A stretch of DNA of 64,000 nt from Girardinichthys multiradiatus (taxonomy: Eukaryota > Chordata > Actinopteri > Cyprinodontiformes > Goodeidae), in NCBI RefSeq assembly GCF_021462225.1, contig NC_061808.1, forward strand, positions 19,257,119 to 19,321,118, read 5' to 3'. Of the stretch, positions 58,469 to 64,000 are shown in pieces. How positions within the stretch are numbered: the stretch's first letter is position 1; every line of letters starts with the position of its first letter. Position numbers and translations under genes: made by a program. Under the pieces are notes generated by a model. It saw only the letters and a list, made by a program, of their open reading frames with translations, made no database searches and had not been told where the DNA came from.

Positions 58469-58955
58469 GTGCAAGACACTGAAGAGGTCCTGCAAATGTC
58501 TGAAAGTGAAATAAATCACCCGAATCTGCTGAACACGACTTGTTGAAAAAACTTTATGCAGATGGATGCACAAGACTGGATTCCGACGATAATCGTGTTT
58601 ACATTTTTATGTGTTTACTGTATTTTGACATGTTGGAAAGACTCACATGTAAAGTATTCATTTGGTTCATGAAAAGATGTGAGATTTCAATGTTTTTACT
58701 AAACAAAATTAACTCTACTGACTTGCAGAAGAAAAAGCGAAGAAAATCCCTTTTAAGATAATTCTGGGAAAAAGAATACGTGTAAAACCTCAGTTTTATT
58801 TAATGTTTCTAAATATTACACAAGTATAAACATTTTTAGGTCCTACATAGGATGCAATGACAGACCTGGCTTCGGGCATCTTGTTGCTTTGCAGTAAAGT
58901 GTTCACTTTCTATCTGATGATTTTTGCTTTTTAATAAAGTAAAAAATAAATATAT
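58469..58955 (+). other. baalc: baalc 3' untranslated region
   Basis: AT-rich sequence without a long frame follows the stop. Two AATAAA signals occur at 58933-58938 and 58945-58950, so cleavage near 58955-58970 is expected. Confidence 0.65.
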
Positions 58956-58989
58956 GTTTCCCTTACATAAGTGTGGATGACTTTTGGTT

Positions 58990-59550
58990 TGTTGCCATTC
59001 CTCTTTGTACAGCTCTCGTGGAAATGAATGAGGTCTGGACTTTGACTGAGCCGTTCTAAGGCTTGGGCAGGCTTTGATTTTCTTTAGTTTTATGTTTAGC
59101 TGCCTTGTCCTGATGGAGGGTGAACCTCCACCCCAGTCTCAAACCTTCTGTTGCCTCTAACAGGTTTTCTTCCAGCATTGTCCCATCTTCCTATATGCTC
59201 TGACCAGCTTCCCTGACCCTGCTGACAAAAAGCATCCCCACAGCATTATTTTGCTCCGACAATGTTGCACCACGGGGGTGGCTGCTTCCCTGATGAATGT
59301 TCACCTTTTGCAGCCTGTCGGTTAAGAACAACAGCCATGAATTAGCAGGTTTGAACTTGTCTTTGTCTCATTTTTAGATGGGCCGCAGGTTGAACAGGGC
59401 TTCGTGACATGGTCAAAAGTTGGTATATTGTTTCCATTACCTCAACCATCTTTAAAATTCTCCACGTTATCACTAACCGGTCTGGTTGTCGTTTGGTCTT
59501 CATGATGATGTTTTTTTCATTGTTTTCTCATTAAGTATATCTAATTTTAA
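58990..59550 (-). pseudogene. Degenerate Tc1-like transposase between the two genes
   Basis: Minus-strand Tc1 phrases in family order: GGTCTGGACTTTGACTGAGC, CTGATGGAGGGTGAACCTCC, GACCAGCTTCCCTGACCC and AAAAAGCATCCCCACAGCAT, ending at GTTTGGTCTTCATGATGATG. It lies in the narrow gap between the 3' ends of baalc and nme6. No intact frame. Confidence 0.8.
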
Positions 59551-59794
59551 TAAAGCGAGAAAAAAACTTATCTTTACGACATTTAGCAAATGGAAATAAT
59601 TTTTGTACCACTGATTGACTTAAAACATGAAAAGTTTAATTTGATGGAAAATGATGAGAAAATACAGCATACCTAAATATCTAGTTATCAAAGTTTTTTT
59701 TACTATCATACAGATGAGTAGGTTATTATTACATAAAAGCATGCATTAATTCTACGTGCAGAATTACAGATTTCTACGGCACAAATAAATATTT

Positions 59795-59842
59795 TTTATT
59801 AAGAGTGCAAAAGTAATTGTATTGCATTTTTTTACCTTTATT
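59795..59842 (-). terminator. nme6: Candidate nme6 polyadenylation signals
   Basis: TTTATT on + (AATAAA on minus) occurs at 59837-59842 and 59795-59800, 440-480 bases past the nme6 stop, a plausible 3' end. Confidence 0.45.
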
Positions 59843-60277
59843 AACAAAAAACATGCCATATTTTAACTAAACTAACAAACTACTCAGATCTTAAAAAAAA
59901 GAAGGATCTGTAAATCACTGTACACCAAAACATAAAAAGAAAAACTTTGTCAATGCTCAGCAACTATATGGGTTATGAGTCACTCTGGTTATTATTACAA
60001 ATAAACCATTATCCATACGATCCAGAACATTTACATTCCATTTTTGTTTATAGCAGAGTTCACAAATTAAGCAAAGAATAATCAATTAAATGTGGCTATT
60101 AACTGAACCTCCCTGCCAACATAAAACATAACAGTAACATGAACCTAGCAGCCTGTTTTCATCACAGTTTGGCACTTTCAAAGAGCAGGTGTACTCCTCA
60201 TCTGTGGCATCTGAGCAGAGTCTGTAATCTCATCTGATCATGCTCAAGTTGTAGAGCAGATATGAGGTGCCCCAGGG

Positions 60278-60429
60278 TCAGCTTGGTGCTAAAGGTTTGT
60301 GGATCTGGTCTTCTTGGTCGTACCGGATCTCTCCTGATCTGAACAATGGCTCCTCCTTCTCCATCCAATGCTCCATGTTGAAATCTGGAAAGAAGAAACT
60401 GATTTCTCTCTGAGCTGACTCTGGAGAAT
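60278..60429 (-). CDS. nme6: NME6 nucleoside diphosphate kinase, last exon
   Basis: Codes the C-terminus, from the codon completed across the intron (Asp of HGSD) to the stop at 60280-60278. The acceptor is TTTTTCAG|ATT. The peptide SPESAQREISFFFPDFNMEHWM then EKEEPLFRSGEIRY corresponds to the NME6 tail (REIAAFFPDF...YEEEEP); the IAFFFP-type segment is diagnostic of the NDK fold's last helix. The other frame over this region (60440-60198) is a shadow. The tail ends HKPLAPS, shorter than the human protein. Confidence 0.92.
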
Positions 60430-60922
60430 CTGAAAAACAAAAAACTAATTTAAATCTTCATTTTTTTTAAATGTCTAAGTGAAATTAACATGTTTTTAGT
60501 GTTGTATTAATGTCAAACTTGCACTTAAAGACTATATTAAGTTGATCTTAGAATTTTGACACAGTGAATGTAATGAAGCAAGGAAACAATCTGCCTGGGA
60601 TATATCGTTATGCATTATTTGCTGGACCAACATTCAACACTTTCAGAAAAATGTACAATCTATTAAATATAAAATAGGTAAGATACAAATAAAACATAAA
60701 TATATTAAATCCCAATTGTTCAGGATTCATTCCCATCACAAATCCATGTCATCTACATATGTTTCAGTCGTGGATTTTAACTACAACCACAATTCTTTCC
60801 TAAACATAACCAACCAATTTAGGTTCCTAAACCCAGTAAAACAATGAGTGAAAAACAAACAAAATAACCTAAAAACAAGGGAAGAAATAATGTTTCATTA
60901 TGGATAATTTTATACATATTTA

Positions 60923-62600
60923 CAGTTGAAACCAGATGTTTAAACACATTGTATAAAAAGACATAAAAATTTTTTCGTCACTGTCTGGCTTTAAAATAGA
61001 CGTTGGTCAGTTAAGATTACCAAAATGATTTCTATTTGCTATAGTCAGTCAGTCAGTCATTTCTATACCACCCCGCGGGGGAGCTGGTGCCTATCTCCAG
61101 CAGTCTATGGGTGGGAGGCGGGGTACACCCTGGACAGGTCGCCAATCCATCACAGGGCAACACACAAACAACCTTGCACACACTCAGTCACACACCTAAG
61201 GGCAATTTAGAGAGACCAATTAACCTAAGAGCCATGTCTATGGACTGTGGGAGGAAGCCAGAGTACCCAGTGAGAACCCACGCATGCACCGGGAGAACAT
61301 GCAAACTAGGCCGGGAGTCAAACCCAGGACCTTCTTGCTGCAAGGCAACAGTGCTACCAACTGCACCACCGTGCAGCCCCCTATTAGCTTTATGTCAGAA
61401 TAATAAGAGGATTTTATTTTCAACTTTCTCAAATTCTATTCAGTTTAGAAGCATTTAATTTGTATTTGGCAGAACTGCTTCTAAAACTGTATGACTTTGG
61501 TCAAACGTTTTGTATCTCCTTCCACAAGCTTTTCACAACAGTTTGCTGGAATGTTGGCCCCTTCCCACTGACAGAACTGGTGTTACGGAGTCAACTTTGA
61601 TGGCTACTGTCCATCAAACACATTTTTTACTTTGACCACAAATTTTCTGAAATTTTGGCTTCATGGTGGCAACTCCAAAACATTGACTCCTTTGCCCTTA
61701 AGCCACTTTGTGCCTAAATTAGTTGTATGTTTAGGGTCAGTGTCCATTTGTAGGACCCATTTTGTGCCCAAGCTTTAACTTTCTGACCTATTTCTTTCCT
61801 CCTGATCCCACCTATTTTGTGAAGTGCACTAGTACCTTCAGCAGCAGGACTCCCACATAACATAACATAAAGCTTCCCATGCTTTCCTTTCAATGTAACA
61901 GTGGTGATAATGGCCAAACACTTCAACTGTAGCTTCATCAGACCACAGGACATGTAAGGTATTTGTCCCTGAGTCTGTTGGCATAATGTACTGTGTTTTA
62001 GAGTTCTTTTAGTGTTATGGCTTCTTCTTTTGACATCGTGGCCGTTCAGCTCATTTCCGACTTGTTTCACTGTTGATAAGGACACTCTTTCCAGCTTCAG
62101 CCAGCACCTTCATAAGGTCTTTTGCTTTCATTCTGGGGTCAGTAGACACAATTCACACCTAAACACATTAATCACTGGGACAAAGAATCCATCTCATTAC
62201 TTAGCAGTATGATAGCTTGATTAACATGGTGTTCACACTTGAGTATAATTGTGTGAACAGATGAATCTGGCACTTTCAGGCATCCGGAAATGTACCCACA
62301 GATGAATCAGACTTGTGGACGTCTGCGGTTTTCTTCTCATGATGTCACCTAATAAAGAAGCGTGTTTAAGGTGTGCCTCCATTTACCTCACATGCTGTGA
62401 ATTACCCTATCAAACACTTTCAAAGCCATGACATCATCACCTTGGCTTTCCCGACCTGTTTAAGAGCATAGTAATCTTAGTGTATGTGAACTACAGTTAA
62501 AAAATAGAAATGATTTTGGTAATCATTACTGACTTAAAACAGAAAAAGTTTAGTTTGATTTAATGTCAGACAGTGACAAAGAAAAAGATTGTGAGGTGCA
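60923..62600 (-). pseudogene. Sleeping-Beauty-related Tc1 relic in nme6 intron
   Basis: The left terminus CAGTTGAAACCAGATGTTTA follows a TA (60921-60922). The inner left arm (CACTGTCTGGC...ATTACCAAAATGATTTCTAT) is inverted at 62512-62576. Between them run minus-strand transposase phrases: CCACAAGCTTTTCACAACAG, CAAGCTTTAACTTTCTGACC, TTTGTGAAGTGCACTAGTAC and TTCATCAGACCACAGGACATG. A SINE at 61041-61380 splits the left arm. The outer right end is no longer clear. All frames are broken. Confidence 0.85.
61041..61380 (-). mobile_element. Full-length tRNA-derived SINE inside the Tc1 arm
   Basis: 340 bp on the minus strand: head GGGGCTGCACGGTGGTGCAG, B box (complement of GGGAGTCAAACCC), CATGCGTGGGTTCTC, CTGGACAGGTCGCC (as +), and a (GACT)n tail at the left. 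Target duplication CTATT[T/A]GCT at 61032-61040 and 61381-61389 has one mismatch. Removing it restores the Tc1 terminal repeat. The open frames across it are SINE-derived. Confidence 0.93.
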
Positions 62601-62819
62601 TTTGTCAAGTTATTTGTCACTTCATTCGTCCACCAGAACAGCACTTGACATTTCCCCAACATGTCTATGAAACTTCACTGAAGTAATGCTAAACGAATAG
62701 AGCATATTCCCACATTTGATGTTCAGAGCATATTGTTGATCAGGCCAACTCAGTTTCTGATCCCACAGGATCCAATGTTTCATCATTCAGAATGATGAGT
62801 GGCTCAGAACATTTCTGAC

Positions 62820-62980
62820 CTGAGCCATGAGTTGTGTTCCTGGTGTCTGTGAGGCCAAAGCGAGCCCTGATGCACGCCGGGGATGTGTATCTGGCTCGGA
62901 AGACTTTGGTTGGTCCCATCAGGTCCCTCCAGTGGCGTATTGCATCATCTCGGGCTAAAATGTAGGCTCTCATCGGACCA
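62820..62980 (-). CDS. nme6: NME6 nucleoside diphosphate kinase, exon with active site
   Basis: NDKs transfer the terminal phosphate between nucleoside tri- and diphosphates through a phosphohistidine; NME6 is the mitochondrial-associated, divergent member. This exon (acceptor CCCCCAG|T, donor TCAG|GTCAG) codes GPMRAYILARDDAIRHWRDL, the MGPTKVFRARY segment and FGLTDTRNTTHGS. The catalytic His is in TTHGS (codon 62829-62827) and the MGPT and R-N contacts for the nucleotide are kept. Both junctions are split codons (phases 2 and 1) that fit the neighbours. The frame continuing to 62740 is read-through into the intron. Confidence 0.95.
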
Positions 62981-63381
62981 CTGGGGGAAAATGTATCAGA
63001 ACTTTAGTAATCAGAGGATTTTAAAAAAGAATAAAAAAGGAAAAGTTGAAATTTCCTTCAAACCTCACTTGTTTACATAACAACAATAAAAAACAAAGTC
63101 TGCTACAAAAACTATTGTTTTAGTGCTGAGACTGCAGCTCCAGCCTGAAAATGCTATATCTCAGACATTGGCTTCAGGGATGCTGTGCTGCATCAACACT
63201 GAATTGTGCTGACAGTTAAATCTTCTCTTTTCCAGAAAAATACTGGGAGCATTTCTACATCACACCCATGATTTATACAATCCAAGAAATGTTTCTTTCT
63301 GTTCCTTTTTACATATATTTCATACTGATTCAAAAATCATTTATTGAAAACAGAGCAGTAAGTGACAGAAAGACTGTGAAC

Positions 63382-63400
63382 TTTTTTTTTTTTTTTTTTT
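63382..63400. repeat. T19 run in nme6 intron
   Basis: A 19-bp T tract on +, A on the coding strand; simple sequence. Confidence 0.8.
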
Positions 63401-63760
63401 ACATCCAAATATAAACAAATTATATATAATTTATTTAAAAAAAACAGAGTGTCTATTCCTACCTTTTCCCTCTCTCACCAAGTAGAAAAAGTATCCAACA
63501 GCAAATTAAAGTTGAATTCCTGGAGGGTCACTAATGCCTCTAATAAGAGACAAGCTCAAATGAAGCCTAATATTTTTGTCTCATTTGATTACCAGGGTTT
63601 TATTTTCCCTTTTCAGGACAAGCTAAGTTGTTTTGGGTCAATCCTCCATAGAAACTTTTACAAGATTTCAAAACGTATTTAAATGCATCAGTATTTATTC
63701 ATGTAGAAAAAATAGAACTAAATTTGATTATCTATTTTTGTGGCGTTAGGTTAGACTCAC

Positions 63761-63800
63761 CTTGACATGAATTCGACAAGTCGTTGATAGAAGAATCGCT
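63761..63800 (-). CDS. nme6: NME6 nucleoside diphosphate kinase, 40-bp exon
   Basis: A microexon-sized coding exon between CATTCACAG and AAG|GTGAGT. It codes (E)RFFYQRLVEFMS plus two bases of the next Ser, matching human GRFFYQRLVEFMAS. It is too short to appear as an open frame and is recognised only through splicing phase and family similarity. The flanking introns are 140 and 780 bp. Confidence 0.93.
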
Positions 63801-63940
63801 CTGTGAATGAAACGGAGGCTGTGAGTGCATTTACCTTTTGTAAACGCTTTGAACAAAATCCCAAAAGTGAATCCTTCTACATTCAGCAAACGTGGACATA
63901 CTTTATGTAAAGACATAACATTGATAAATATTGAACACAC

Positions 63941-64000
63941 CTGAATGTTCAGCATAAAACTTCTCTGAATCCTGCCTTCTCCATACCAGGTCTTTGCATC
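63941..64000 (-). CDS. nme6: NME6 nucleoside diphosphate kinase, partial exon at window edge
   Basis: In-window codons read CKDLVWRRQDSEKFYAEHS plus one base, matching RELLWRKEDCQRFYREHE of human NME6. The donor is TTCAG|GTGTGT. The exon continues beyond 64000, and the N-terminal third (the KPD motif region) is outside the window. The gene therefore transcribes leftward, convergent with baalc. Confidence 0.9.

Noticed and set aside
61087..61458. 123-codon open frame
   Set aside because: Lies across the SINE and Tc1 terminal repeat; the peptide is the common SINE by-product.

Overview
The window is vertebrate, almost certainly teleost fish, nuclear DNA. It is AT-rich, has spliced genes with GT/AG introns, and carries a typical fish repeat load: Tc1-like DNA transposons, Rex3-like and L2-like LINEs, tRNA-derived SINEs and TG...CA solo LTRs. 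A percomorph is likely, but that is inference.

Only two host genes can be supported, and they meet tail to tail at the right end. baalc (+, exons at 55413-55593, 57879-58078 and 58304-58468) encodes a 181-residue protein with the MGCGGS acylation start and the conserved C-terminal block of the BAALC family. nme6 (-, four exons between 60278 and the window edge) encodes the C-terminal two thirds of the NME6 nucleoside diphosphate kinase, including the catalytic-histidine motif. The phases of all introns inside the window agree in both genes. A CpG-rich island at 52.14-52.46 kb is the best candidate promoter for baalc.

The rest, about 1-52 kb, is a gene desert built of layered mobile DNA. From left to right: a Tc1 relic (0.3-0.8 kb); a pyrimidine-rich 5.7 kb tract of unknown origin (1.0-6.8 kb), interrupted by a truncated Rex3-like LINE and ending in a 31-bp minisatellite; a minus-strand L2-like LINE (7.1-8.7 kb); a Harbinger transposase fragment (9 kb); an unidentified membrane-protein ORF (13 kb); solo LTRs with perfect 5-bp target duplications at 14.2, 18.0 and 35.8 kb; several Tc1 relics, some split by SINEs or an LTR; and one complete, young Tc1-like transposon (27330-28939) with near-identical 195-bp inverted repeats and an intact 334-residue DD34E transposase. 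A 1.67 kb non-coding element with long inverted repeats (52861-54533) lies just upstream of baalc and could not be assigned to a superfamily.

No conserved operon or host-defence system is present. The most interesting items are the intact Tc1 copy, the datable nested insertions, the unclassified inverted-repeat element, the pyrimidine-rich tract with its minisatellite and coding-like islands, and two orphan ORFs at 12.8-13.1 and 25.3-25.6 kb.
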